DNA from: Cerioporus squamosus
Lineage: Eukaryota; Basidiomycota; Agaricomycetes; Polyporales; Polyporaceae
DNA: 64,000 nucleotides
Reading direction: 5' to 3'
Assembly (NCBI GenBank): GCA_022592435.1
Contig: JABYQS010000049.1
Span: forward strand, 161,213-225,212
This document shows, piece after piece, positions 45,901 through 58,287 of this stretch. The notes beneath the pieces are model-generated. The model was not told where the DNA came from and did not search any database. It saw nothing but the letters and a program-made list of their open reading frames with translations. The number at the start of each line of letters is the position of its first letter. Within the stretch, counting starts at the first letter, position 1. A program made the translations under genes and the position numbers.

Positions 45901-46371
45901 ATGTGAACGAGAATTCAGCACCAAACGGCTAGTCGGAGATGCTGGAGTAGCTGTTTGGCGGCATGGAGGGAATAAGGGGGATGTTCGGACATTGCAGACG
46001 ACTCACCAACAAGACTAACGACGAACCAGCTCTGTCCCGCGTGCGCGATGTTCAACAGTCGCGACCATATCCAAGCAAGACTGACTTCTCCGCGAGGTCC
46101 GCGGTATGGGACATTCGATTTCCGTGCGGCCCGCAGCCGTCTATTCCGTTCGATGATCGAGTCCTGTATCCAATCTTGTGCGCGTCAAGCTTGCAGTAGC
46201 ACGGAGCTGCCTACAATGTCTCACCTATAGTGGTGAAGTCCTCGTAACGGCTGTACATTCGTCGGTAAGACATATGTCCGGGCAACGGCGCGACTGTACA
46301 TACTGCACCTGCTCAAACTCTTCATATCCGCCATGAAGCCTGGTGTCATGGTACTGGCGTTCGGGAGACAT
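42972..46371 (-). CDS. GEF1: ClC-family chloride channel / transporter
   Basis: A voltage-gated chloride channel or Cl-/H+ exchanger of intracellular membranes or plasma membrane. Many short exons. The N-terminus starts [19 protein letters not shown], with the fungal [15 protein letters not shown] segment. Transmembrane segments include [20 protein letters not shown]. The ion pathway motifs GSGISEIK and GKEGPSVH (with the gating Glu) and [14 protein letters not shown] are visible, as is [13 protein letters not shown] near the end of the membrane part. Two CBS domains follow ([38 protein letters not shown]). The C-terminus is [12 protein letters not shown]. The symbol assumes the single yeast homolog; filamentous fungi have several paralogs, so orthology to GEF1 itself is not certain. 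The start codon is inferred. Confidence 0.85.
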
Positions 46372-46897
46372 CAAGGCGCGTCGACAGCATGTACCGCACG
46401 GCCGCAGGTCAAGAAAAGGGGGAAGACGCGACGGACGTCGAGGTCGACGAACAAGTTACGCGGAAGTACCAAGCGCCAACGCGCGCGAGTCCTGGACCGC
46501 AGCTCCGGAGAAATCGGGACGACGTGCTCTCCGTAGGCTGTAGCCGTACAAAGTACTGCTGCTTAACGTATATTCATGGCATTACTAGCGTAGGTCGTGT
46601 ACGAGCCTGTGAGAGCATGCATATGGTCTGCGACGTCTCAATACTCGCCCTTTGATAGACGACTGTCGATCGCAAGAACATGCAAGGGACATGCGCCTAG
46701 GTTTCCAAGTCCGAACGATTTGCCAACCGACTGCAGTGCCTGCCAGGCATGCAAGTCTTATACACGGCGAAGAGTATGACGAGGGTCGGCCAACGCGGCC
46801 AGCCTCTATGTGACAAGCTTCCCCCTTTCTCCTACGCTTGCTCGTCCCTGTGCCGCGGTCAGCACACAACGGAAGCCTCTTGCAGGGACTCTTTAAC
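46372..46897. other. Spacer between the ClC gene and ARL3
   Basis: 526 bases containing the ClC promoter and the ARL3 3' UTR (both minus strand). No further gene seen. Confidence 0.5.
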
Positions 46898-47807
46898 TCA
46901 CCGGCGTCGGCTGTTCTGCACGCGTATAAATAGCCAATCTACGGCTGCGCGAACCCCAGTACTGTTGGTCGCTCGGTCAGACAACCACCCTACTGCAAAC
47001 GGTCGCCAGTGAGACGTACCCCTCGAGGGCCGAGATGCCCATAACATCCAAACTAGCGATGCGCTCGGCGCGGTGCTGCACGTCCATCTCCTCTCCATAA
47101 CTCCGCCTGGCGCTTTCAAGCTTGCGCCTGTGCCACTCCTCGTAGTCGTTGCGGATTTCCTCTACAGAGAGACTTTGAGGGCTATCTTGCTTGTTGGCGA
47201 GTAGTAGAAGAGGGACGCCTAGGATCTGTGGCGCAGACAGTACGGAGTCTTATGGTCCTTGCTCAGAATAAGCAGGAGGGACAGATAAACCAAGGGAAAC
47301 TTGGGCGCACTCACCAAACACCTCCCAACCTTCGCTCAGCCGTTCGCGGTCCTCCGCGTCGATGACAAACACCACTGCATGGCAGTCGTCGTAGTATCGG
47401 TGCCAGATGGAGCGTATACCGCGCTGCCCTCCGAGGTCCCAGAACTTGAGAATCGTCGAGGGCAACGTTATCTTCCCCACTGTCCGGATCGCGAGAACGG
47501 TCAGAACCACCTGGATATAGTTAATGGTCACTCACTGTTCTGGCCTACTGTGGGCGCGATTTTGTCTGGCGAGAGACCGGGGGTGTCGGTATACAACGTC
47601 TTGATCTTCTCAAGTAACGTCTGTACGGAGTTGCAACCTCCATATCCCGGAAACAGTTAAGCAACACACCGTCTTTCCTGCACCATCCAGTCCGATTATG
47701 ATGACTGAGAACTCTTCCTTCCTAAACAATGAGCGACAATATTCGAGCAATGAATCTGTTACTTACCTCGTCAGATACTCGTGCAATCCCCTGAGTAGAT
47801 GGTACAT
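46898..47807 (-). CDS. ARL3: Arf-related GTPase ARL3 / ARFRP1
   Basis: A small GTPase acting at the trans-Golgi upstream of Arl1 and golgin recruitment. The start MYHLLRGLHEYLTR matches the family and has no Gly2 for myristoylation; yeast Arl3 is instead N-acetylated. Nucleotide motifs: GLDGAGKTT, TVGQN, WDLGGQ and LLLANKQD. A SALEG block and, after a last intron, TGVRAAVDWLFIRVQNSRRR and TGA follow. Between NKQD and SALEG the sequence DYEEWHRRKLESARRSYGEE is longer than in animals. It is divergent from VMA16, with 180 bases between the start codons. Confidence 0.88.
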
Positions 47808-47987
47808 GGCAGCAGCATTCGAGTGATGGAAGTCAGCGAGCTTGTTGTGGCTGGAAAGCAGGACCTCCATGAACATGAAGCGCCCATGACGAGCTCAGGA
47901 GCGCCCAAACCCAAATAGAGCCAAATGCTGGCGAGCTCGTCGTCGCGTCCGACGTCAAGCCTCACATTCACCACGCGCCCCACCACG

Positions 47988-48956
47988 ATGGGCTTGTATG
48001 CTTGGTACTACTCTTATGGACTCACCACCTTCCTTGCTCTAGTCGTCGCGCTCTATCTGCTGTTCACTGGTTTGTCTCGTTGGGCTCAGGACACGACGGG
48101 CTGGAGTGACGTTGACTGGTGATGCTGCAGGTTCCGGAGAGGCCTTCAATGTTGGCCAGTTCCTCGAGGAGACGAGCCCATATGCATGGGCGTCGACGGG
48201 CATTGGGCTCTGCCTAGGGCTGAGTGTACTGGGTGCGGGATGGTGTGTATGTCCGTCATGTCTGAGGCGTGCAACCAACCGAACTCCTGTTGCAGGGGAA
48301 TCTTCATCACCGGAGCCTCAATCCTGGGTGGAGGTGTGAGGGCACCGCGAATCAGGACCAAGAACCTCATCAGGTATGTTGTCCCCTGCCTCGGACTGCC
48401 TCGTAGCTCACCCGGCGTAGTATCATCTTCTGTGAGGTCGTGGCCATCTATGGTGTGGTGAGTATATGCGTGCATCTTGTCGAGGTATTCCTCTCATGTG
48501 TCTCCTAGATCATTGGCATTGTCTACTCCTCCCGTGTTGCCTCAGTACCAGATCCGCTGCTATATACGCGCGAGAACTACTTCACAGGTATGTGGTAAAC
48601 TCCTGAACGACTTCGCCTCATTCCAACCTTGCTCGCAGGATACGCACTATTCTGGGGAGGTCTCACCGTTGGCGCATGCAACCTTCTCTGTGGTATCTCT
48701 GTAGGTATCGCGGGCTCTACGGCCGCCCTTGCAGATGCTGCCGACCCCGATCTGTTCGTGAAGATCCTCATCGTAGAGGTCTTCGGCAGCATCATGGGTC
48801 TCTTCGGCCTTATTGGTGCGTGTTCAACATTTCCATGCCGCGACGTGACCATAATACTGAAACCCTGCCTCAGTTGGGCTACTCATGATTGCTCAAGCTA
48901 CTGAATTCACCGCCGCCGCCGCACCTGCCGCAATTGCATCACCCTATGTATACTGA
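47988..48956 (+). CDS. VMA16: V-type ATPase c'' proteolipid subunit
   Basis: A membrane subunit of the vacuolar H+-ATPase rotor. The start [20 protein letters not shown] is the extra first helix of c''. Next come [56 protein letters not shown] and [18 protein letters not shown]. The proton-carrying Glu is in helix segments of the [15 protein letters not shown] type. It ends [13 protein letters not shown]. About six exons; all borders keep frame. About 200 residues. Confidence 0.92.
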
Positions 48957-49903
48957 GCCAAGTAGTCGCTATTCACGAGTGTCAATAATACCCAGTGGAC
49001 GCTTAGAGACATCCGGTCTAATCTGTGCTTTGTACGTCAAGGTGCTTCACGTCGCTAACGTTGAAGATACCCGCTCCCACCAGCTACGCAGCACACCTCG
49101 CCAACGTCAAAGCAGTGCGAAGTCAACCAGTGACCGGCATAACGCGCGTCGCCGCCGTTACAGTCTATGGGCGTCGGTACCCAACACTCTCGGTGCGCGT
49201 CCGGTGCGAGTTACTCGCATTCAGCAATGATGTGTACTCAGTTCTCCTACGCACGGAAGTCGCTTATGTGGGCCCCGTTGCTGTTGCACAGAGCCACGCT
49301 ACGTGTTCTGAGGTTGCTGTTGTGGTGGACCCATTGAGGCTCGAATGAATGGCCAGTCGGGTTGTAAGCCCGCTCACGCCCCCAATGAAAGTCGACCGTG
49401 CGGGTACGTCTTCGGACTACGCCTTCTGCTACTAGGGCTTATGTAGTAGTCATGAATTCCTTTCATAACAGTAGTTAGCGGCCATCCGTGGCAGCTTTCT
49501 CCTGTTTAGCGTATGATATGGCTCGCTTGGTGTAGCATGAAGCTACCTTCCGTCCTGGTATAAATGGTGCGTGGAGTCCTACCATGGCTCTAGAACATAT
49601 GTCGTTGTCCATGACATCACGCAGAGCGGTAAGATACGAATGATGTAGTTATACTAACTATATGTTCTCCGGTGGAAGATCGATACTTGGTAGATATGCT
49701 GCAACGACAGTAGGAGGAGTGAGTAGTAGCGATATAAATCTATAAAACAGCCTGCGATGTAGAGAAGTCCGAGGGGATGAAAGTAAAGCAATGGAAAAAT
49801 AAACAAGAGATGCAAGCCCGTCAGCCTTCACGCGCACCCAGAGCGTGGTCACAGACATGTACGTACGTATCGAGAACAGCCACTCAACGAGACCGCGGAA
49901 CGT
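48957..49903. other. Convergent spacer after VMA16
   Basis: 947 bases between the VMA16 3' end and the 3' end of the surface-protein gene. Frames of up to 113 codons have no features. Nothing recognised. Confidence 0.5.
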
Positions 49904-52587
49904 TCATTCCTTGTCTGCGTACGGGTCAGAGTAGCGGGACTGCCCACCCTCTGCGCCGTAGAGCGGTGCTTTGGGCTCGCTGGACTCCGCTTCATGGATG
50001 GTGCGATACGCCGATGGACGCGGGCCGTTGGAGTCCTTCTTCTTGCGACCGACCACGCAGGCAATGATAGCTCCAATTATGCCCAGACCGAGCGCGGACG
50101 CGAGAGCAATGATAATGATCTCGTAGAGGTGAGCCTGCCCAGAAACCTGTGAGCAACACGTCCGCATGGCAGAGATGCCCAGAGTGCATACCTTGCTCTT
50201 CCAGTCAGTACCGCTGTTGTCATCGCCCTCCTCAGCGAGATTGCCCGCGATCTTGGCAGGCTGAGTGCTGTACGGCTGGTAGCTGTCCGTGTACTTGTGG
50301 TCCTTGTCGTAGGTGGCCGAGGAGTAGTACGTAGGCGACGACTTGTACTCCCAGTTCGACGTTGATGGCTTGTAGTCGTGGTAAGACGACTTGTACTCCC
50401 AGCTCGACGCTGACGGCTTGTAGGAGTCGTAGTGGGTGGCGGACGACTTGTGCTCCCAGCTTGTCGTTGACGGCTTGTAGTCGTTGTGCGTCGATGTGGT
50501 CGAATACTTGTACTTGTCGTCGTAGGTGCTGGAGTACTTGTACTTGTCCTCGCTGCTGTACGAGTTGTACGGCGGCTGGTGGTACGGCGGAACCGAAGAG
50601 GTCTCGTACTTGGGAGGCGAGCTGTACGGCGGCTGGTGGTACGGGGGCACTGACGAAGTCTCGTACTTCGGCGAAGAGCTGTAGCTGTACGGTGGCTGGT
50701 GGTACTGGGGCACGGAGGAAGTCTCGTACTTCGGCGACGAGCTGTAGCTGTAGGGCGGCTGGTGGTACGGCGGGACGGAAGACGTCTCGTACTTCGGAGG
50801 CGCGCTGTGCGACGGCGTGTAGTACTTTGTGTCGTAGTTGTGAGTGGAGTACGTCGGCTGCGAGTACCAGGCGCTCGAGCTCGTGGTATGGTACGAGTAC
50901 TGCGGGGTGCTCTTGGTGTAGTACGTCGGCGAGCTGTACGATGGCGTCTCGAACTTCGGCGTGTAGTCGACCGGCGTCGAGGAACTGTGGTAGTATGTGT
51001 TCGACGGCTTCGTCTGGGTGGTGTACGTGGGCTTGTAATTGTAGCTCTGCGAGTAGCCGTTGCCCGCGCTCGAGTAGCCCGGCGTGTAACCCTTGTCGCT
51101 GCCGCCGTACGTCGTCGAGTACGTGGGCTTCCAGGTGGTGTACGGGTACGAGGGGGCGGTATAGCTCTTCTCCCAGCTGCCACCCGACGGGGAGGGGAGG
51201 GGGAGCAGCTTGTAGTACGGCTTGTTGTTGTCATGGTTCAGACCAGCACGGTAGTAGAACGACGAAACTGGGTAGAACAGTCAGTGCACATCCTTGAGCA
51301 ATGACCCGAAGTGATACTCACGGAACTGGAAGCCGAAGATGATATCGAACTCGGGGACCGCAGAAACCGCCTGACCCTTCGTAAAGATCGACCCAATGCA
51401 CTGGTCGCCCCACGGGTTGGGCGCAATGAGTGCCTCCTCGATGAGGACGTACTTGACGCCGTCGATGGCGAACTCGAAGGTGATCTTGGCATCACAAGGG
51501 ACCTGGTAGTAGCCGTACGTGGACTGGGGGTAGTACTTCGAGCCCTGGAGCCCAGCGTAGATCGCCTTGACGATCTCGTCGGGGAAGGTAGACCAGCGCT
51601 CGGTGAGGCGGATGTCGGCAACCGTCCTGCCAGACGGGGTCTTGGGAACCTCCGAGTTCCAGGTGTACTGCTTGCCCCCGACCCAGAAGCAGTTATCGAT
51701 GTAGAAGTAGCCGTTGTCTTGGAGGTAGATGTACGGCTGCTTGTCGATGCCGTCGAGGGGAGGGAGGCCGTACTGGCTAGCCTGGCTCGAGGAGATGCCA
51801 AGGAGGTCAGTCCAGGAGAGGGTCTTGCCGACGACGATGACACCCGCGAAGTCGATGTCCGTCGACTTGGCGTCCATCCAGTCGTAGCTGATCATCATGT
51901 CGTAGTACCACTTGGAGTAGTCCTTGGGCCACTTGTACGACCAGTAGCTGTAGTACGGGTTGTTCGGCTTATTGATGTCGATACCGATGTACGCGGTGTC
52001 GACGCCGGACACTCCGAGCTTGGGCATGTTGCTAGGCCATGAGGTCGCATGGACTGGAAGGACCGTCAGCTTCATTCGAAGAGAACCCGCGCCGCTGAAC
52101 GCCCAACTTACAGTACTCCAGGTCAATCTCCACGTCGAAGAGACCGATCTCCGTGCGTCCATCTTGTACTGAACGAGGATGTCAGCTCGTATGAAGCAAT
52201 GCGTCTGGTCGGATGCTTACCTTGAATGGACACCTCGTCGATCGTGATCGAGTGCGTAGAGCCACCGGACGGTGCCTTATCGCCGTAGGTAGCGAGGCCA
52301 GACCTATTGTCATGTATCGTCAGCGTCAGGGACTGAGGGAGGCATCAGTCTCGTATGGACACTCACCACTTGTTGTCGAGGCAGGCCGCATACGACTGTC
52401 CACCCACGGAGACAGCCCAGTAGAGGTTGGACTTCTTTGAGTCGAGATAGATTAGGTTGTCATAGTAATCTTGGAACGAACGCTGAGCGAGGGCAGACGG
52501 GCTCGTCGTCGGAAAAGAAAAGACCGGAGAACACAGAGAAGCAGCAACAACCAAGAGCGCACGAAGTGCGCCGAAAGAGGAAGGCAT
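49904..52587 (-). CDS. Aspartic-protease-fold surface protein with Tyr-rich repeats and a C-terminal membrane anchor
   Basis: A signal peptide (MPSSFGALRALLVVAASLCS) is followed by a pepsin-like two-lobe domain. The N-lobe has YWAVSVGGQSYAACLDNKWS where active enzymes have DTGS. The C-lobe has FEFAIDGVKYVLIEEALIAP, CIGSIF and FDIIFGFQFLSSFYY. No DTG/DSG pair is visible, so proteolysis is unlikely. A Ser/Thr/Tyr/Pro-rich region follows, with tandem units built on KYETSSVPPYHQPPY. Near the C-terminus comes one membrane helix (LYEIIIIALASALGLGIIGA) and a basic cytosolic tail with KKKDSNG. At least five exons. The layout suggests a cell-surface or wall-spanning protein. Confidence 0.78.
50560..50830 (-). 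repeat. Tandem Tyr-rich repeat within the surface-protein gene
   Basis: About four to five copies of a 48-63 base unit encoding KYETSSVPPYHQPPYS with small length changes. Further degenerate units (YKPSTSNWEYKSS) lie at about 50330-50480. Confidence 0.8.
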
Positions 52588-54413
52588 GCCTTGAATGCGA
52601 GAAGAAGAGGGGGTGCAGACAAGACTGGGGAGCAGCCCGCCCGCTCAAGCTCGATTATATATCCTCATGCTCGTCCGCCCGTTCGCCTCTTTGCGCGGTG
52701 GGCATCGTACTTCGTGCTGTGGGCGCTGCCTACGAGTTGAGCTGCCTTGGACGAACATCAAACGTGATCCTGGATGCAGTGTGAGCGCAGAGCGCTGTCG
52801 GTACTCTCGGTCGCCGCTCGTGCAGACCGCTTGCCATCACTGCCATTGGGCGGTGGTACTATCCCGCATGAGTATCGGAAGGATTGCTGGGCTGCGCACC
52901 CGAATTTGATTGTGGCCCGCTGCTTGGATGATGAGAAAACACAGGGATCGAGGGCGTAGCCGACGTACATGAAGAATAGCTCCTCGTGCAAGCACTTATT
53001 CCCGCCGTAGACCGAGTGCCATCGCCGAAGATGCCTATGGATAGCTAGAGATAACTTGCGCAACGAGTGTGGAGTATTGACCGCTGGCTTGTGCCGCTGC
53101 TCGGAGCCATTGCAATCCGTACGCTCAACGCTCATAATCTTCGCGAACCTCCAGGCAGCGCAACTGGCGGTGGCGAGTGCAGCGCAATCACTCGCACAAG
53201 CGGTGGCACGGCTACATTCTGCTTGAGCGCGACGCCGTTGCCGTCAGCACCAGCAGCAAACAGTCATTTGGAAACTCACACAATAACCTTTGAAGCCCCT
53301 CTTACCACGGCTCACAGCCCGCTCTGCTGGCAAGCGTCTAACCCGGTGCACGAAGCACCGGGTATGTCCTCGTGCATATATGCTCATTCTTTGACGCGGA
53401 CGCTGACCTCCGAGTTTTGATGGCGTAAGCGATCCCACGACTCGCAGCGGCAGTATACTGCTTCACGAGCTCGACAATCTATAGCACCTCATGAACCGGA
53501 GAGCAAATCAAAAATGCTGGTCTGAACCGATGAGCAGGGCGTACAATCACGAAAGGGGTTCGCAGGATATGGGAGCGCCCGTTAGTCGAGATGTTCACTG
53601 CCTGTGACCACACCTCCCGAGCCTCAGTAGCGTCCAGGTCGACAGACTTAGCAGCCTATAATGCAAGGACAAGCAAATCAAAACCTCGTTGACGAGAAAT
53701 CGAACATACCTTTCCGTGCAGCAGCCCCGCTCACAGAGAGCGGTGGATAGAATATACAGGAGGGACCTGAACGAGCAGGGCACCTGCAGCCTCGCGCGCA
53801 ACACCGCCCGACCGGCGACATTTTCGAGCGTTTCAGGGCGCCCTCAGCACGCCGCCGACCCCTGATGAAGATGATGCTCGAGCGACGATAGGCGCCTCGC
53901 CGATATACTCGCTCGGAGGGCGTGCGATGCGCCTTACTCCTGTGCGTGGATCTCAGGATTGTTCCGACACATGGATGATTTGACTCGAAAGGCTCAACTC
54001 ACCAGCTGCAGACTTCGACCAACACCACCCCTCTCGCACGTCCTCCCAGACCGATCTGCTACGTTCATCTGCCTACTTGCTCAGACGAGAAACATACTTC
54101 GATAAGCAGGGCGCGGATATGGTGCTTGTAAAGGGTCGGCATGGTCAGTACACACTGACTCCGGGTTCAACGCACCTTCGCAGACTCCGACGTAACCACC
54201 CGCGAAGCCCATTCTCAAGTGCCGCACTCAATGCTGCACGTAAGTCCTCGTTCTGGACAGCAAGTATATTACAATGGATGCGCTGATAATGTGATGACTA
54301 TGCGTAGGTGATCGATGCTATGTGTAATATGATGAGTGGACGAGAGATGAGACCACGGACGAGATACAATGGGCGCAACAACGTCAGAACGACGACACAG
54401 GGTCCGGGCCCCA
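52588..54413. other. 1.8 kb without a recognisable gene
   Basis: It begins with the promoter of the surface-protein gene (TATATA at about 52655). A perfect 9-base inverted repeat, ACCCGGTGC with a 5-base loop, lies at 53340-53362. Short frames on both strands have no features. Confidence 0.5.
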
Positions 54414-55507
54414 CTACCACTCGAACTCGCTAAACGGATTGTCAGTAATCGGCATGAGACGAGGATGAGAGGTACGTACCCAGTGCATTTGGCGAAGAGG
54501 TAGTCCTTGCCGTTGACATGGATCATGCCGTCCTTCAGGACACACTTCCACTTGTTCTTCACACGAGCAACCTGCACAGAGAAGGTCAGTATCATCGCAA
54601 CCCGACGTTAAGTCAACATGACATACCTTGTCATAGGTGCAGAACACGATGTCTGTATCTGCAGCGCCGCCTTCAATACCCTCTTGCTCATTGTCTGAAT
54701 CAGAATCATCGAGGTCACTGTTGATCGCCTCGTCGTCAGCCTTGGGCACGGCTGGGTTCTGCGCAGGCTGGGGTAATGAAGGGTGCGTCGCACGGGGAGC
54801 GTAGTTCTGACTAGGAGGCGGTGAAGGCGACTCAGAAGAGGACGATGAAGGGCCGTCGACTTGTGGTATCCTTGGGGGGGCTTGCGCCGGGGCCACAGGG
54901 TAGCGAGCAGTGGGTGGGGGAGGAGCCTGAGCAGCCGCACTCGCAGGTCGGCCATTCGCAGGTGGGTATGACATCTGCTGACCAGGCACAGGCTGTCTTC
55001 CCGGAATTTGCGGACCAGGCAAGGCGGGAATGCCGTAGGGAGACATGCTTGGGGGATTGCTCAGCATATAGCGATTGTCGACAGGCTCTGCCTTCACGTG
55101 AGGCTGCTGCATAGGATGCGTGGGGTACGCATGGGGCGGGTAGTGCCCTTGCGGCATCGTATGCATGGGATGAGGAGGATACGCGGGGTGACTTGGTGCA
55201 GGCGGATGCGAGGTGGGTGGCTCGAAGTCAGCAACATGAGACGCAATGACCTTGGCCTCCCATTTCTACGGCACGAACATCTGGGTAAACGTGAGGACCA
55301 CATGCACGGACGAGCTACTTACGCTCTGGAGTTCAGCAAGGACCTCCTCAGAGACACCGAAGTCATCGAACTCTGGCTTAATGTTCGCGATCACGTCGTC
55401 GATGACGGCGCGGTAGATGGTGGGCTCAACGAGGGATGTACCGTCATCAAAGAGAACTACACAGAACACCATTCGGGTGAGCAGCTCACCACAATCTTAT
55501 TCGACAT
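54414..55507 (-). CDS. TOA1: Transcription factor IIA large subunit
   Basis: A general RNA polymerase II factor that stabilises TBP on the TATA box. Exon 1 encodes MSNKIV and exon 2 PTIYRAVIDDVIANIKPEF with DDFGVSEEVLAELQ, the N-terminal four-helix-bundle part. A long Pro/His/Gln-rich linker follows, then an acidic stretch (DDEAINSDLDDSDSDNEQEG) and the beta-barrel part TDIVFCTYDK-VARVKNKWK, CVLKDGMIHVNGKDYLFAK. The last exon adds GEFEW and TAG. Both conserved ends and the acidic patch are present, as is typical of the family. Confidence 0.93.
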
Positions 55508-56021
55508 CGCGCAGCTACGCTCCCGGGACCGTTGATAACAGCGAGCACGAAGGCGGGGCCACGGGTGGTGAGAGGAGGGGACAAGAAGGGGGCATTTATA
55601 GAAGGTTGCGATTGAGGGAAGAGGTGAACTCCGGTTCGAACTCCGCACAGAGATACCTTTCCCGCGCACGGACCACCTCTCCGGAGTGACGTCAGCACCT
55701 TGACCAGCCTGCGGTGTGGCTCAGCTCCTCCAAGCCTGTTAACGTTGACAGACAGGCACCGAAACCATGCAGGCCGTCGCTGCTCCATCCAACGCTCTTG
55801 GCTCCAGCGGGGCCGTGGCGGTTTGTGGACCCATCGCACAAGAAAGGACTGGTTAAGAACCATCACCCCACTGACGTAGGGTACCTCCGCAACGCTTATA
55901 GGCTCGCACTCATCCCCGGGAATTCCTCATACATACCTCGACTGCAAACGACCAAGACGAGTACGTCTTCGCTCTGTTCGCGCACATAACCACCCTTTCT
56001 GACTACCGCCTTCCCACAGAC
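55508..56021. promoter_or_regulatory. Divergent region TOA1 / coiled-coil gene
   Basis: 514 bases between two start codons pointing apart; no TATA box or known box stands out. Confidence 0.45.
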
Positions 56022-56530
56022 ATGCCTCTCTTCCGCTCTCACTCTCCCCCGACCCCTCCTCCCGCGGAGACGAACCACAAGTCCGGTGGTTTCTTCTCGC
56101 GTCGCTCCGACTCCCCGGAGCATGCCAATGGCTACAACAACGCCAACGGCGCTTCGTCGATGCGGTCTGGCTCGACTCGCGCCTCCGGCGGGACTGGCTT
56201 CTTCGGCCGTCGTCGTAACTCCTCTGACGACTCTGTCGACTTGAAGCACGAACCTTCCATTGTGGCCGCTCGCCAGAAGGTCGCGGATGCTGAAGCTGCA
56301 GAGGCCGCTGCAGATCGCGCGTTGAACGATGCTCGCGCTGCTGTGCGCAGCGCTAAAGAGCAGGTTCGCATTCTCGAACAAGAGGCCTTGGAGGAGTAAG
56401 TGCCTTCTTCGCTACACTGGATCGAACGTGAGGTGCTGACGTCGATTGCAGGGCTCGCCGCGCGAAGGCGAAGCAGGCTGAGGCCAAGACTATCAGGAAG
56501 AGCACCGGCCGTCTTGGCCGCCACGGTTGA
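56022..56530 (+). CDS. Small coiled-coil protein, unknown function
   Basis: Two exons (56022-56395 and 56452-56530) give 150 residues. The first third is Ser/Pro/Arg-rich with two similar FFSRR/FFGRR motifs (GGFFSRRSD and GTGFFGRRRN). Residues about 80-128 form a strongly predicted Ala/Glu coiled coil (VADAEAAEAAADRALNDARA). The C-terminus is basic (KSTGRLGRHG). I recognise the type as common in basidiomycetes but know no function. Confidence 0.75.
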
Positions 56531-56952
56531 AGATGCTTCAACATTGACATGTTCACGACTGAGCCGACTTATATACCCTTAACTTTACCCCGAACACTGA
56601 CCACCGTATGCTTGCCCCCATCCCATGAATATACCCGGGATTGAACGACCTTGTATCCCAAACTTACGCTCGCTTGTATCATCAGTGTACTTACCACCTC
56701 TTACAATATACTCTGATATGTAGTCATCTTCTCGCGTTCCGTGTGACTCGAGACAGCAACGTTAACACTTGCCTCGGGTCGACTTGAAGCTTGTTGGCGT
56801 CATGTGGGTCCGGCCTGTACTGATGCATATAAGTATCGTGGAGAGACACCTTGAAGGAAGTTGGAGAGTGGGCTATGCCACAGCGACAAACACGGACAAA
56901 CAATGACCGCGGTGGTGAGCGCGTTGTTGGCGACGAGCAGCGACCATACCAC
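56531..56952. other. Spacer before the Vps3844-type gene
   Basis: 422 bases; nothing recognised beyond the neighbouring UTRs and promoter. Confidence 0.5.
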
Positions 56953-58047
56953 GATGAAGGGACTTCTCATCCCTCTGTTGCTCAGCGGCCTCTGCCAGGC
57001 CGTCCGAGTCTACCTCCACCCTGATGTTCACGTCCCTCCACGTATTTCTGCAAACAAGGCCGGCGCGGTTCTTTCCAAGCACTTAGCCCTTGAACGCTTC
57101 GAGGATGCTACGCCTTTCGTCGGAGAGCAGGAGTTGTTGTTCGGAGCAGGGTTGAGCACCGGGGTCTTGTTGACGATCAGCTCGGGAGATGTCAAAGGTG
57201 CGTTTTGTGTCAGAGTGGATGCGGCGCGGTTCTTGACACAGGTGCAGAGGTTGTCCCTGCGTCCATGAGGACACACTCCTTCTCTATCTCATCACATCCC
57301 TCCCACGACTCTCTTTCCTCCCTCATCCCCTCATACACCGACCGTGCTCACCACGTATACTCGTACGTGCACGAGCCGTCCTGTTCTGATCACGGCTTGC
57401 AAGAGGTCGCGAACCTGAAGGACTTCGTCAATGGCGACTACACGCCCGACCGCTTCGGCGCATTCGACTTCACCTCGCTCTCGAAAGAGGCGCACCACGC
57501 CCTCCGCGAGATGCTTAAGGGGCTTTCTGCGCGCTCGGACATCAAGCTCGCGATAGTCACTGTTCCGTCTGTCCATCACCACGGACACAAGCACCACGAC
57601 AAGCGTCAGCAGCCCCCGCAGTCTCCCCTTCCACCGCCTCTTCCTCGCCCGGCGGAGCCGATTGACTCTATCTCGACTTGCTACACAAGTGCCGACGCAT
57701 GCGGTAACGCGACGAGCGCATGCAGCGGACACGGAGAGTGCGTGTCAGCAAGCAAGGCAGGCAAGACGTGCTTCGTGTGCGCGTGCAGCGCGACGACGGA
57801 CCTCAAGGGCCGGAAGGAGCACTGGGCAGGGCGCGCGTGCGAGCGCAAGGATGTCAGCGGGTGAGTATCCTCTTGCTTGGCCTACCGCAACACGTACTCA
57901 TGCGTGACCGCTAGACCGTTCGTGCTTCTTGCCGGTACGACCGTGACTCTGTTGCTTCTTGTTGGCGGTTCCGTTGCGCTCCTCTCGGCGGTCGGCAGCG
58001 CGGAGCTGCCCCAGATCCTCACCGGAGGCTCGACTCACTCGCGATGA
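56953..58047 (+). CDS. Vps3844-type membrane protein (DUF3844)
   Basis: Family proteins are type I membrane proteins of the endomembrane system linked to vacuolar sorting. A signal peptide (MKGLLIPLLLSGLCQA) leads into a luminal domain, spliced as DVKGAEVVPASMRTH. Residues RFGAFDFTSLSKEAHHALRE follow, then a His-rich stretch (HHHGHKHHDK). The diagnostic Cys-rich module is CYTSADACGNATSACSGHG, ECVSASKAGKTCFVCACSAT and WAGRACERKDVSG. One membrane helix (VLLAGTTVTLLLLVGGSVAL) and a short tail close the protein. Three exons, all phases consistent. Confidence 0.85.
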
Positions 58048-58287
58048 ACGTGTCTTTATATACCGTATCCTGTGCTGTGATGTGATCCATAACGCGGACT
58101 GTTCTCCGAGCTCTGTATACCATTTGTGCTCAGGAACGAGAGACGCCGGCCAACGCCGAGGACGTCAGCTCCAAGGACCGCACAGCTTGGGACGAGCGCA
58201 GCGTCAGCTCAGCTGCGCACGAATAAGTACACTTCTCTTTCCCCCACCACCATCTCCTGTGTGCTGCCTTGTCTACGAAATTGCACG

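Noticed and set aside
50077..51297. Long minus-strand 385-codon Arg/Thr ORF and plus-strand 311-codon Cys/Ser ORF
   Set aside because: Both are shadow frames of the repetitive Tyr/Ser/Pro-coding region of the surface-protein gene; composition is an artefact of the repeat.
51311..52042. Plus-strand 243-codon ORF
   Set aside because: Antisense to the protease-fold exon; no motif, and the minus frame has clear homology features.
53340..53362. 9-base perfect inverted repeat as terminator or regulatory hairpin
   Set aside because: It stands alone in a gene-free stretch with no T run or conserved context; probably chance.
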